Of a stretch of 64,000 nucleotides of DNA, positions 42,768 to 50,598 are shown in pieces. Origin of the DNA: Pelagibius sp050330205. GTDB lineage: Bacteria > Pseudomonadota > Alphaproteobacteria > Kiloniellales > Kiloniellaceae. Every line of letters starts with the position of its first letter. Position 1 is the stretch's first letter. Both the position numbers and the translations under genes were made by a program. Under the pieces are notes generated by a model, which worked only from the letters and a program-made list of their open reading frames with translations, ran no database searches and had not been told where the DNA came from. The stretch lies in assembly GCA_050330205.1 (NCBI GenBank), contig JBHJOA010000032.1, positions 124,001 through 188,000 of the forward strand. Direction: 5' to 3'.

Positions 42768-43352
42768 CTAGCGCAGGCCGTCCTCGCCTTTCGCCTCGGC
42801 AGCCGTCAACCCGCCGACGCGCGGCAGCGGCCGGCCGGAATCGGTAACCGCGATGGCCACCACGATCTCGCCGTGGCGCGGCGCATCCGGAACGCGCACC
42901 TCCATGCCGTCGAAGTGGCTGCGCACGTAGGCAGCGTCCTTATGGCCCAGCGGCACGTCGATCGCCGCGCCGATGCCGCCCATCTTCTTCGAGGAGGGGA
43001 CCAGGGCCGCGCCCTTTTGCACCGCCTGGCGCAGCGGCTTGCCCATGCGCGGGTGTAGGATGGCGGCGGCGTGCTCCAGCTCGCCGCCCTCGCCGACAAT
43101 GGCCGCCTTGCCGTAGCTCTCGATCTCCGATGGCTCCACGCCGAGCGCCGCTACGGCCCGCTCGCCGAGCAGCTTGCCGAGTTCCTCGCCCACCTGCATC
43201 AGGTCCTCGAGGTCCTCCTGGTAGCAGCCGGCGAAGGGGTTGGCGATTACCGCCAGGGCGGCAGCGCGGCGGGTCGGCGGTGCGATCTCGCGGCCGCCCT
43301 CCTGGCGCGTCTCCTCGACAATCACCACGATCTTGCGGATAGACACCGTCAT
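42768..43352 (-). CDS. AA_synth (DUF1185) family protein, paralog A
   Basis: A 194-residue protein of the so-called amino acid synthesis family (Pfam AA_synth, formerly DUF1185). It begins IRKIVVIVEETRQEGGREI and contains AVIANPFAGCYQEDL, GKAAIVGEGGELEHAAAI, AAIDVPLGHKDAAYVRSHFDGMEVRVPDAP. The biochemical function of the family is not established. It overlaps paralog B by 4 bases and ends with the same KGEDGLR tail. Location in the operon implies a role in using the pathway's intermediates. Confidence 0.87.
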   Translation of the reverse strand: MTVSIRKIVVIVEETRQEGGREIAPPTRRAAALAVIANPFAGCYQEDLEDLMQVGEELGKLLGERAVAALGVEPSEIESYGKAAIVGEGGELEHAAAILHPRMGKPLRQAVQKGAALVPSSKKMGGIGAAIDVPLGHKDAAYVRSHFDGMEVRVPDAPRHGEIVVAIAVTDSGRPLPRVGGLTAAEAKGEDGLR

Positions 43353-43930
43353 CGCAAACCATCCTCCCCTTTCACGTCCTCGGCGCGCAATCCACCCATG
43401 CGGTCGTGGACGCGCCCGCCGGATGTCATCGCCAGGATGAACACCAGTTCGTCCGCCTCCGGCGCGCCGGGAACGCCAATTTCAATGGCGTTGAAATGCC
43501 CGCGCACGTAGGAGGCGTTGACGTGGGTGATCGGCACGTCGATGCGGGCGCCGATGGCACCCACCTTCTTGGCCGAGGGCACGATCGCCTTGGCGTCGCC
43601 CAGCAATTCGCGCATGGCGTAGCCGCCGGGCACGTGCCACAGCGCGCCGTGCTCCAGCTCGCCGGCACCGCCGACGATGGAGGCCTTGCCGAAGCCGGAG
43701 ATGCGCCTTGCATCGCCGCCGAGCGTATCGATGAGTCGTTGCGCCAGCTCCAGGCCCAGCGGCTTCAGCTCTTCCATGTAAGGCTGTAGTTCCTCGACGT
43801 AGCGCCCGGCGAAAGGGTTGGCGATCACCGCCGCGACGGCGCCGACCAGCAAGGACCCGGCCGCCGGCGGCCCGCCCTCGTGGAAGACCTCCTCCACCGT
43901 GGTCTGGATCTTGCGCACGACTACTGCCAC
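43349..43930 (-). CDS. AA_synth (DUF1185) family protein, paralog B
   Basis: A 193-residue paralog of the next gene, aligned end to end (VVRKIQTTVEEVFHEGG, AVIANPFAGRYVEEL, GKASIVGGAGELEHGAL, ARIDVPITHVNASYVRGHFNAIEIGVPGAP, KGEDGLR). The strongest conserved points in both copies are the ANPFAG loop, the GELEH motif and the SYVR/AYVR segment. The pair may form a hetero-oligomer. The start is a GTG at 43930 behind GGGGAGAAGC. Confidence 0.86.
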   Translation of the reverse strand: MAVVVRKIQTTVEEVFHEGGPPAAGSLLVGAVAAVIANPFAGRYVEELQPYMEELKPLGLELAQRLIDTLGGDARRISGFGKASIVGGAGELEHGALWHVPGGYAMRELLGDAKAIVPSAKKVGAIGARIDVPITHVNASYVRGHFNAIEIGVPGAPEADELVFILAMTSGGRVHDRMGGLRAEDVKGEDGLR

Positions 43931-43941
43931 GCTTCTCCCCC

Positions 43942-44871
43942 TCAGGCCGCGCTCGGCAGACGCGGCAGCAGACCTTCGCCACCCAGAATCTCCGCCTGAC
44001 CGCTCAGGAACAGCACCACCGCTTCGATGAGGCCGGCCGCGCGCATCGCCTCTGCTTCGGCGAGACCGCGCCTCAGAGCCGCCGATATCTCGGTCTCGCT
44101 CAGCGCCCCGACGCCGATGACAACCGGTCGCTGCCCAAGATCGCTCTCAGGGTCGATCTCCGAGGCCGGTCGGCGCCGCAGCGCCGGGTGTCCCGGCAGG
44201 TCCACCGCGTTGGCGATCAGCGTCGCCGCCACGTCCGCGTCGGCGGCGTTTTTCGCAAAAACCGTCACCGCATCGGCAATGCCGAGCGAGAAGCTGCGGC
44301 CGCCCTCGCCCAGGGTGGCGCGGCCCGAGGTGGCGATGCCGCGGATCGCCGTCTCCGCCGCGATCACCGCCCTGCCGTCAAGCTTTGGGCCGTCAATCTT
44401 TGGGCCGTCAATCTTTGGGCCGTCGATGCGCGGATCGTTGAGGCGCGCCACCATGCCGCAGGCGAGGCTTTCGCCGGGCATCAGGTGCAGGGCGATGTCG
44501 CCGCCATCGTTCACGTAGGCCCGCGCGAGTGTCGCCGCCCCGGTCATCGCCGCCAGCACGTGGTCGGCCACCGCGCCGGCCACCGCCGCCATCGGTGTGA
44601 CGAAGGCCGCGCGATGCGGGGAGCAGGCGGCGAACATGCGGCGCGCCACCGGACCCCGCAAGTTCGTCACGCCCGTCACGGGCGTTCTCAATCCGGCCAG
44701 TTCCGCCACCAGATCCGGCAGCACCTCCTCAAAGCAGGCCGCCGCCGCGGCGTAGGCACGCTCGACCTCGCCACCTTCGCCGAAGGCCTCGATGACGAGG
44801 TCGATGGGGCCTTCCTGCAGGTGCAGGCGGCCGTCCGGCAGGCGCTTCGCAAAGAGGCTCGGCCGCGTCAT
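43942..44871 (-). CDS. UPF0280 family protein (ApbE superfamily)
   Basis: A 309-residue UPF0280 (COG2122) protein; this family is placed in the ApbE flavin-transferase superfamily. Typical parts are GPIDLVIEAFGEGGEVERAY, FVTPMAAVAGAVADHVLAAM, AYVNDGGDIALHL and ATSGRATLGEGGRSFSLGIADAVTVFA. The NDGGDIALHL and TSGR stretches correspond to the flavin-binding NxGGD and SG motifs of ApbE. The ATG overlaps the upstream reductase-like gene (TGATG). A repeated IDGPK segment of 15-base units lies near residues 150-165. I infer that it attaches flavin to the reductase. Confidence 0.86.
   Translation of the reverse strand: MTRPSLFAKRLPDGRLHLQEGPIDLVIEAFGEGGEVERAYAAAAACFEEVLPDLVAELAGLRTPVTGVTNLRGPVARRMFAACSPHRAAFVTPMAAVAGAVADHVLAAMTGAATLARAYVNDGGDIALHLMPGESLACGMVARLNDPRIDGPKIDGPKIDGPKLDGRAVIAAETAIRGIATSGRATLGEGGRSFSLGIADAVTVFAKNAADADVAATLIANAVDLPGHPALRRRPASEIDPESDLGQRPVVIGVGALSETEISAALRRGLAEAEAMRAAGLIEAVVLFLSGQAEILGGEGLLPRLPSAA
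44375..44419 (-). repeat. Three 15-bp in-frame repeats inside the UPF0280 gene
   Basis: On the plus strand CCGTCAAGCTTTGGG is followed by two identical CCGTCAATCTTTGGG units, so the protein contains a run of (I/L)DGPK pentapeptides. The unit length is a multiple of three, so copy changes would keep the frame. It is a likely length-variable locus between strains. Confidence 0.85.
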
Positions 44872-46406
44872 CAGAAGCCTGCCTTCTTGCCCGAAAGCTT
44901 GTTGAGGGGCGACAGCGGCCAGGGGTTCTCCGCGTTCCAGTCGGTCATGCGGATACGGGCGCCGGTGCCGCGCTCCTTCAGAACGTCCTCCAGCGGCTTT
45001 ACCGAGGCCATGTGGCCGCCGAGCCCGGCATAGATCTCGTGCGGCATGGTGAACTCGATGGGCCCGACGATGGCCGGCGTCGGCACGTAGCCGAACGCGT
45101 TGTCCGGCATATCGAGCACGTCAACCATGATGGTGATGCCGCCGCCCGGCCAGACGTAGCAGGGCGCACCGCCGGCGGTGACCCGCGTGAGGGCATCCTT
45201 CACCGAGCGCGTGAGGCGTACCGGGTTCTCCGTCGCGCCGGCGCGAAGGCTGCCGCCCGCCCCGGCCATGAACAGGATCGAGGCCAGCGCCGGCTCGCAG
45301 TTCTCGCCGATGCGGTCGACCACCGCCTGCACCGCCGCCGGCATCGCCGCCTCTTGCGGCTTCAGCTCATCGTCCAGCTCGAACCAGGCGGCGTGCTCGC
45401 CGGTGGTGCTGACCATCAGCAGGCGCAGGCCCGGCCAGGCGGCCTTGGGATCGATCTTCTCGATGATGGAGAGCGGCTCGCTGATATTGGTGCCACCCCA
45501 GCCGGTACCCGGTTCGGCCACCTGGAAATAGCGCCCGGGGGTCGAGCGGCGTCCCCTCACCCGAACCCCGCTCGGCTTCATGTCGAGGAAGCGGCCCGCC
45601 TGGTGCTCGGTCAACACGCCGGTGATGTGGTCGTCCACCACGATCACCTCGTCGGCATGGCCGATCCACTGCTTGGCGAAGATGCCGATAGTGGCCGAGC
45701 CGCAACCGACGCGCATGCGCTCCTCGGGCACGCCGTTGATGACCGGCGCCTTGCCGGCCTGTATCTCGATCTTCGCGCCGCCGTCTATGGCGAGCTCCAC
45801 CGCCTGCCTGTTGCAGAGCTCCAGCATCATCTGGCAGGTGACGTTGCCTTCCTTCTTGCTGCCGCCGGTGAGATGGCGCACGCCGCCGAGCGCCAGCATC
45901 TGCGAGCCGTACTCCGCCGTCGTCACGTGGCCGACCTGCTCGCCCTGGCAGCGCACCGCTGCCTGCTCCGGACCCAGGTGGCGGTCGGTATCGATTTTCA
46001 CCTTCACGCCGCAGTAGCTGAAGATTCCCTCGGTCACCACGGTGACCATATCGACGCCATCGACCTTGGACGACACGATGAAGGGCGCCGGCTTGTAGTC
46101 GGGATAAGTGGTCCCGGCACCGATGCCGGTCACGAAGGCTTCCGCCCCCTGCACCAGGCTGCCATCCCACTCGGCTCCCGCACCTTCAGAGGCGAGGAAG
46201 GGCACCATGTCCTGCTGACGCTCGGCCGCGTGCCTCGCCAGCAGGAAGGGATCCATGCGCACCAGCGCGTTCTCCACATTGCCGTAGCGCCCGCAGGCGC
46301 CGGTCTTGCCGGCGCGGATGCGGCAGAGCACCGGGCAGGCGTCGCAGATGACGATGTCATCGCCGGCGCTCCTGCGTTCTGTCTTTTCGGCTTCGGCTGA
46401 TGTCAT
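44871..46406 (-). CDS. hnr: 6-hydroxynicotinate reductase-like Fe-S flavoprotein
   Basis: A 511-residue protein that fits the 6-hydroxynicotinate reductase family, which reduces 6-hydroxynicotinate to the tetrahydro-6-oxo compound in E. barkeri and contains covalent flavin and Fe-S clusters. Seen here are an N-terminal cluster motif (Cys21, Cys24, Cys28, Cys38 in CDACPVLC...CG) and further cysteines at 132, 153, 191, 198 and 235. A segment RAGATENPVRLTRSVKDAL (388-406) resembles the SGAT flavinylation motif of NqrC/RnfG, with Thr392 as the candidate acceptor. Enamidase and a molybdenum hydroxylase in the same operon support the assignment. The gene symbol is tentative. Confidence 0.82.
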   Translation of the reverse strand: MTSAEAEKTERRSAGDDIVICDACPVLCRIRAGKTGACGRYGNVENALVRMDPFLLARHAAERQQDMVPFLASEGAGAEWDGSLVQGAEAFVTGIGAGTTYPDYKPAPFIVSSKVDGVDMVTVVTEGIFSYCGVKVKIDTDRHLGPEQAAVRCQGEQVGHVTTAEYGSQMLALGGVRHLTGGSKKEGNVTCQMMLELCNRQAVELAIDGGAKIEIQAGKAPVINGVPEERMRVGCGSATIGIFAKQWIGHADEVIVVDDHITGVLTEHQAGRFLDMKPSGVRVRGRRSTPGRYFQVAEPGTGWGGTNISEPLSIIEKIDPKAAWPGLRLLMVSTTGEHAAWFELDDELKPQEAAMPAAVQAVVDRIGENCEPALASILFMAGAGGSLRAGATENPVRLTRSVKDALTRVTAGGAPCYVWPGGGITIMVDVLDMPDNAFGYVPTPAIVGPIEFTMPHEIYAGLGGHMASVKPLEDVLKERGTGARIRMTDWNAENPWPLSPLNKLSGKKAGF

Positions 46407-46414
46407 GGCATCCT

Positions 46415-49213
46415 CTAGAGACCTGCCTCCCGCAGCAGCGCCAGCACCCGGTCGGGCGTCGCCGGCGTGCGGGCCGGGCGCACGCCCGTCGCCTGCTCGA
46501 TGCCGCCGAAGATCGCCGGCGCGGTGGCGATCAGCGAGTGCTCGCCGACGCCCTTCGCGCCGGAAGGCCCGAGCGGCTCCGGGTCCTCGACCAGGATCGC
46601 GGTGATCTCCGGCATGTCGCCGAAGGTCGGGATCAGGTAGTCATGCAGGTTCTCCGTGCGCCCGGGCAGGTACTCCTCCATCAGCGCCAGGCCCAGGCCC
46701 TGCGCGATGCCACCATGGATCTGCCCCTCCACCAGCGTCGGGTTCACCGCGCGGCCGACGTCGTGCGCCGCCGCCATGCGCCGCACCTTCACCTTGCCGA
46801 GGTCGAGGTCGACTTCGACCTCGGCGATCTGCGCGGCAAAGCCGTAGGTCGCGTAGGGCGCGCCTTGGCCGTTGGCGTCGAGCTTGCTGGTCGGCGGGTC
46901 GAAGGTGCCGCTGCCGCACAGCACGTCGCCGCGGTGGTCCTGCGGCATGAAGGTGAGATCGATGGTGCGCACGGCGACGCCGTCTTGCACCAGCAAGCGA
47001 CCGTCCTTCAGCTCCAGGCGCGCGTCCTCGCCGGCGTTGGCGAGGCGCAGGATCTGCTGGCGCAGGTCGAGCCCGGCCAGTTCGGCCGCCTTGCCGGAGA
47101 TGAAAGTCTGGCGCGAGGCCGAGGTCTTGCCGGCGTCCGCCGTCAGCGCCGTGTCGCCCATCACGATGCGCATTTGCCCGACCGGCAGGCCCAGCGCGTC
47201 GGCTGCGATCTGCGCCATCACCGTGTTGCTGCCCTGGCCGATGTCGACGGCACCGTTGTAGAGCGTCAGGGTACCGGCACGGTCGAGCGCCACCGTGAGG
47301 GTCGAGGGGTTCGACATCGAGGTGTTGCCGCAGCCGTACCACACGCAGCCGATGCCGACGCCGTGCCGCTTGCGGCCACCCGTGGCCTCTGCCTCTTCGT
47401 TGAAGGTCTCCGCCGCCGCACGCCAGGCGCGCCAGATCGGCCGCAGTTCCTCCAAGCACTGCGACAGGCCCGCCGAGGCCTCAAGTACCTGGCCGGTAGC
47501 CGTCGCATCGCCGACGCGGAGGGCGTTCAGGGCGCGGAACTCCAGCGGGTCCAGGTCGACCTGCCGGGCGAGGTCGTCCATCAGCGCCTCGTGCACCAGC
47601 GCCGACTGCGGCACGCCGAAGCCGCGGAAGGCACCCGCCGGCGGCGCGTTGGTGAAGCGCCCCACCGAGCGCGCCAGCACGTTCGGCACCTTGTAAGGGC
47701 CGCTGCAGTGCACCGGCACGCGGTCGGCCACCGTCGGCCCCCAGGAAGCATAGGCGCCGGTATCGAAACTGCCCTCGAACACGATCGCGGTGAGCTTGCC
47801 GTCGCGCTCGCAGCCGGCCCGCGCGGCGACCCGCGAGCCATGGCGCTTGGTGGTCGAAGCCATGGACTCCGGCCGCGTGTACTCGCAGCGCACCGGGCGC
47901 TCCAGGAGCCACGCCGCCACGGCGATCAGCGGATGCAGCGAGAGGTCGAGCTTACCGCCGAAGCCGCCGCCGCAGGCCGAGGGGACGATGCGCACCTTCT
48001 CCTTGTCGATACCGAGCACCAGCGCGATCTCGTCGCGGTTCATGTAGGGTGCTTGGGTGGTGACCCAGAGCTCGATGCCGTCGCCTTTGCGCAGGGCGTA
48101 GCCCGCCTCCGGCTCGATGTAGGCATGCTCGATGAAGGGCGTTGCGCTCTCCGCCGCCGCGACGACCGGGCTCGCCGCCAGCGCCGTCTCGGCGTCGCCC
48201 TTGTTCACGAAGCCGCGCGCCAGCACGTTGTCGGGATGCGCTTCCTGCACCGCCGGGACACCGTCCCCGCAGAAGTCGGTGACAGCGTCCTCGACCTGCC
48301 ACTCGATCGGCAGGTCGGACTCGGCCACTGCCCAGACCGCCTGGCGCGTGCCGACCAGCGCCAGCACCGCCTCGCCGCGGTAGCGCACCTCGCCTTCGGC
48401 CAGCACCGGCTGGTCCTTGATGTGCGGATAGACGCCGAAGCACTTGTTGCCGGGCCCCGAACTACCTGGGAGGTCGGCGGCGGTGAGGATGCGCTCGAGG
48501 CCCGGTGTCCGCGCCACCACCGCCTCGAGGTCGCCGAGCGTGAAGCGCGCGCGGGCGTGCGGCGCGCGGATGACGCGCAGCCACAACGACCCCGTTGGTG
48601 CCTTGTCGGCGCCGTAGAGTTCGCGCCCTGTCACCTTGCCGGCGCCGTCCGTGCGGGCGAGACGCGCGCCAACGGCGGCACCGACCGCCGGGTCGGCCAG
48701 CGGCGGCGCGTGCGCAATGCCTTCGGCCGCCGCGACGACCGCCTCGACGATCTTCTGATAGCCGGTGCAGCGGCACAGCACGCCACCGAGCGCGTCCTGC
48801 ACCTCCTCCTTCGTCGGCGCGGCGACGCGCTTCAGCAGCGATGCCGCCGCCATCAGCATACCCGGCGTGCAGATGCCGCACTGCGCGGCGCCGTGGTCGA
48901 GGAAGGCCTGCTGCAGGCGCTGCCCGCCGGCGGCGCCCGCGAGACCCTCGACGGTGGTCACCTCGCGGCCTTCCACCTGGCCGCAGGAGGTCAAGCAGGC
49001 GCAGACCTGCTCGCCGCCGACCAGTACCGTGCAGGCGCCGCAGTCGCCGGCGTTGCAGCCGACCTTGGTGCCGGTGCAGCCGAGGCCGTAGCGCAGGGCG
49101 TCGCTGAGGCGCTCGCGCGGATCGACCGCAAGGGCCACCGGCTTGCCGTTCAGAATGAAGCCGATCTCCTGCGGGCCGGCCGTCGCCGACGCTTGCGGCG
49201 CCGCGTCCATCAC
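46415..49213 (-). CDS. Molybdenum hydroxylase, fused [2Fe-2S] and Mo subunit (nicotinate dehydrogenase-like)
   Basis: A 932-residue xanthine-dehydrogenase-family protein. Residues 15-165 are the small subunit with two [2Fe-2S] clusters: Cys53, Cys58, Cys61, Cys73 and Cys112, Cys115, Cys147, Cys149. Residues 175-932 are the Mo subunit, with ACGGGFGGK, PPAGAFRGFGVPQS, GQGSNTVMAQIAAD and the late GPSGAKGVGE, whose Glu is the catalytic base. The two are normally separate genes. Position 9 bases upstream of the reductase-like gene suggests hydroxylation of nicotinate at C6. The first two codons are both ATG. Confidence 0.9.
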   Translation of the reverse strand: MMDAAPQASATAGPQEIGFILNGKPVALAVDPRERLSDALRYGLGCTGTKVGCNAGDCGACTVLVGGEQVCACLTSCGQVEGREVTTVEGLAGAAGGQRLQQAFLDHGAAQCGICTPGMLMAAASLLKRVAAPTKEEVQDALGGVLCRCTGYQKIVEAVVAAAEGIAHAPPLADPAVGAAVGARLARTDGAGKVTGRELYGADKAPTGSLWLRVIRAPHARARFTLGDLEAVVARTPGLERILTAADLPGSSGPGNKCFGVYPHIKDQPVLAEGEVRYRGEAVLALVGTRQAVWAVAESDLPIEWQVEDAVTDFCGDGVPAVQEAHPDNVLARGFVNKGDAETALAASPVVAAAESATPFIEHAYIEPEAGYALRKGDGIELWVTTQAPYMNRDEIALVLGIDKEKVRIVPSACGGGFGGKLDLSLHPLIAVAAWLLERPVRCEYTRPESMASTTKRHGSRVAARAGCERDGKLTAIVFEGSFDTGAYASWGPTVADRVPVHCSGPYKVPNVLARSVGRFTNAPPAGAFRGFGVPQSALVHEALMDDLARQVDLDPLEFRALNALRVGDATATGQVLEASAGLSQCLEELRPIWRAWRAAAETFNEEAEATGGRKRHGVGIGCVWYGCGNTSMSNPSTLTVALDRAGTLTLYNGAVDIGQGSNTVMAQIAADALGLPVGQMRIVMGDTALTADAGKTSASRQTFISGKAAELAGLDLRQQILRLANAGEDARLELKDGRLLVQDGVAVRTIDLTFMPQDHRGDVLCGSGTFDPPTSKLDANGQGAPYATYGFAAQIAEVEVDLDLGKVKVRRMAAAHDVGRAVNPTLVEGQIHGGIAQGLGLALMEEYLPGRTENLHDYLIPTFGDMPEITAILVEDPEPLGPSGAKGVGEHSLIATAPAIFGGIEQATGVRPARTPATPDRVLALLREAGL

Positions 49214-50082
49214 GCCGCCTCCTCGATCAGCTGCGCTTCCAGGCTGCGCCGGATGAGCGTGACCGCCGCCTCTCGCCGGTAAGCGGCGCTGCCGCGGATA
49301 TCGTCGATCGGCGCCAGCGGGTCGAGTTGCTCCGGGCCGATACGCGCCGGCAGCTCGCGGTCAAATGGTTGGCCCGCAAGCGCCGCCTCGACCGCCGGCA
49401 GGCGATGAGCCCGCGCCGCGCAGGAGCCGACGGCGACGCGCGCCTTGACGATGCGTCCTTCGGCGTCGAGATCGACCAGCGTCGCCACCATGACGATGGA
49501 GATCACCAGGTATTTGCGGGCGCCCAGCTTCAGGAAGGTGCTGCGGGCGCGCTCCGAGAGCTTGGGCACCAGGATCGCCGTAACCAGTTCATCCGGCCGC
49601 CGCGCCGTCCGGCGATTGCCGAGGATGAAGTCTTCGAGCGGCAGGCGCCGGGTACCGTCGCGCGCGGCCAGCTCGACCTCGGCGTCCATGGCCAGCAGCG
49701 GCGGCACACCGTCGGCGGCCGGTGAGGCATTGCAGAGGTTGCCGGCCAGCGTTCCGGCGTTCTGGATCTGCACGCCGCCGATCTCGCGCGCCGCCAGCTT
49801 CAAGGCCGCGAAGCAGGGCGGCAGCGGGGCGCGCAGCACGTCGGTCCAGGTGGTCAGCGCGCCGATGCGGAAGGCCTTGCCCTCGTCGGCGATGCCGCGC
49901 AGGCCCTTGAGGCCGGTGATGTCGAGGATGTCGTCGGAAAAAGTGAGGCCGACACGCGCGGGGTAGACATCGGTGCCTCCGGCGAGGACCGTGTAGCTGC
50001 CGTCCGCCAGGGCGTCGACGGCTTCTTCAAGCCCGCTCGGGCGAAGATAACACCCCACCAGCCGAACTCTCCCCTGTCCCAT
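49210..50082 (-). CDS. Molybdenum hydroxylase FAD-binding subunit
   Basis: A 290-residue CoxM/XdhB-type subunit. The FAD pyrophosphate loop is TVLAGGTDVYP near residue 32 and the second FAD motif is IQNAGTLAGNLCNASPAADG near 105. It passes electrons from the Fe-S clusters of the fused subunit to a final acceptor. It is the first gene of the long operon, and its stop overlaps the next start by 4 bases. No clear ribosome site stands before the ATG at 50082, though an A/T-rich leader of about 20 bases does. Confidence 0.9.
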   Translation of the reverse strand: MGQGRVRLVGCYLRPSGLEEAVDALADGSYTVLAGGTDVYPARVGLTFSDDILDITGLKGLRGIADEGKAFRIGALTTWTDVLRAPLPPCFAALKLAAREIGGVQIQNAGTLAGNLCNASPAADGVPPLLAMDAEVELAARDGTRRLPLEDFILGNRRTARRPDELVTAILVPKLSERARSTFLKLGARKYLVISIVMVATLVDLDAEGRIVKARVAVGSCAARAHRLPAVEAALAGQPFDRELPARIGPEQLDPLAPIDDIRGSAAYRREAAVTLIRRSLEAQLIEEAA

Positions 50083-50101
50083 GAGTTCGTTTTAATTTTT
50101 T

Positions 50102-50133
50102 GTTTAGTATGCAAGATAAACAGCGGCTGTCAA
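50102..50133 (-). promoter_or_regulatory. Promoter and palindromic operator of the nicotinate-type operon
   Basis: On the minus strand a consensus -35 TTGACA (50133-50128) is followed after 16 bases by CATACT (50111-50106), 4 of 6 matches to a -10. The plus-strand sequence GTTTAGTATGCAAGATAAAC (50102-50121) is 14/20 symmetric and covers the -10 and spacer. This is the expected position and size for a MarR repressor site, and a MarR gene ends the operon. Transcription would start about 15-20 bases before the ATG at 50082. Confidence 0.6.
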
Positions 50134-50536
50134 TGAGGGACGGCCTGCAGAGCTGAATAATCCCCGCGCTTCTTGGCGGCCCAATGGCTGCGGCAACCGG
50201 GAACCGCGCTGGTGCCGGACCCGTTTTCAGTTATTACTTTGTGTGCCAAATTATTTTCGCAGGAAGCCGCGCGGATCGACCCGGTGACCCAGCCCCTGAT
50301 CCGGGCCGTTTGTTAGTTAGAGTCTGTTCGCCCTTCCTTCCGGTTGGGGACAGGGGCTCAAGGTCGGGCGAGCGGAGCCCTCGCGGAACAGATAAACCGC
50401 TCCGAGGTGGCACTCCCCGCCATCGAGCGCGACGCCTCCACGCGGCGAGCCGCAGCGATTGACCTACACCTTACTCCCTTCCCCTCGCACAGGCGCTGCC
50501 CGGGCCCAAGCAATCGCTTCCTCAATCTTTCTACTT
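50134..50536. other. Intergenic region without recognised gene
   Basis: About 400 bases between the divergent nicotinate-type and iron-transport operons. Short open frames exist, but none has a ribosome site or recognisable product. GC content is lower near 50220-50260 (TTATTACTTTGTGTGCC). The stretch 50330-50400 has several short GC-rich inverted segments but I cannot assign a known riboswitch or RNA family to it. Confidence 0.5.
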
Positions 50537-50555
50537 GATAATAATTCGCATTTGC
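50537..50555 (+). promoter_or_regulatory. Fur-box-like site before the iron-type ABC operon
   Basis: GATAATAATTCGCATTTGC matches 13 of 19 positions of the Fur consensus GATAATGATAATCATTATC, with the GATAAT half intact. It lies 43 bases before the start of the binding-protein gene, where it would cover the promoter. Iron-dependent repression is the natural reading. Confidence 0.65.
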
Positions 50556-50598
50556 AATAAGGCTTCGCGCCTTCCTCGATCCAACGTATGAGAGCGCC

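Noticed and set aside
46400..49282. Open frame of 960 codons antisense to the molybdenum hydroxylase
   Set aside because: It is an antisense shadow of a gene with complete Fe-S and Mo motifs; no domain is recognisable in it.
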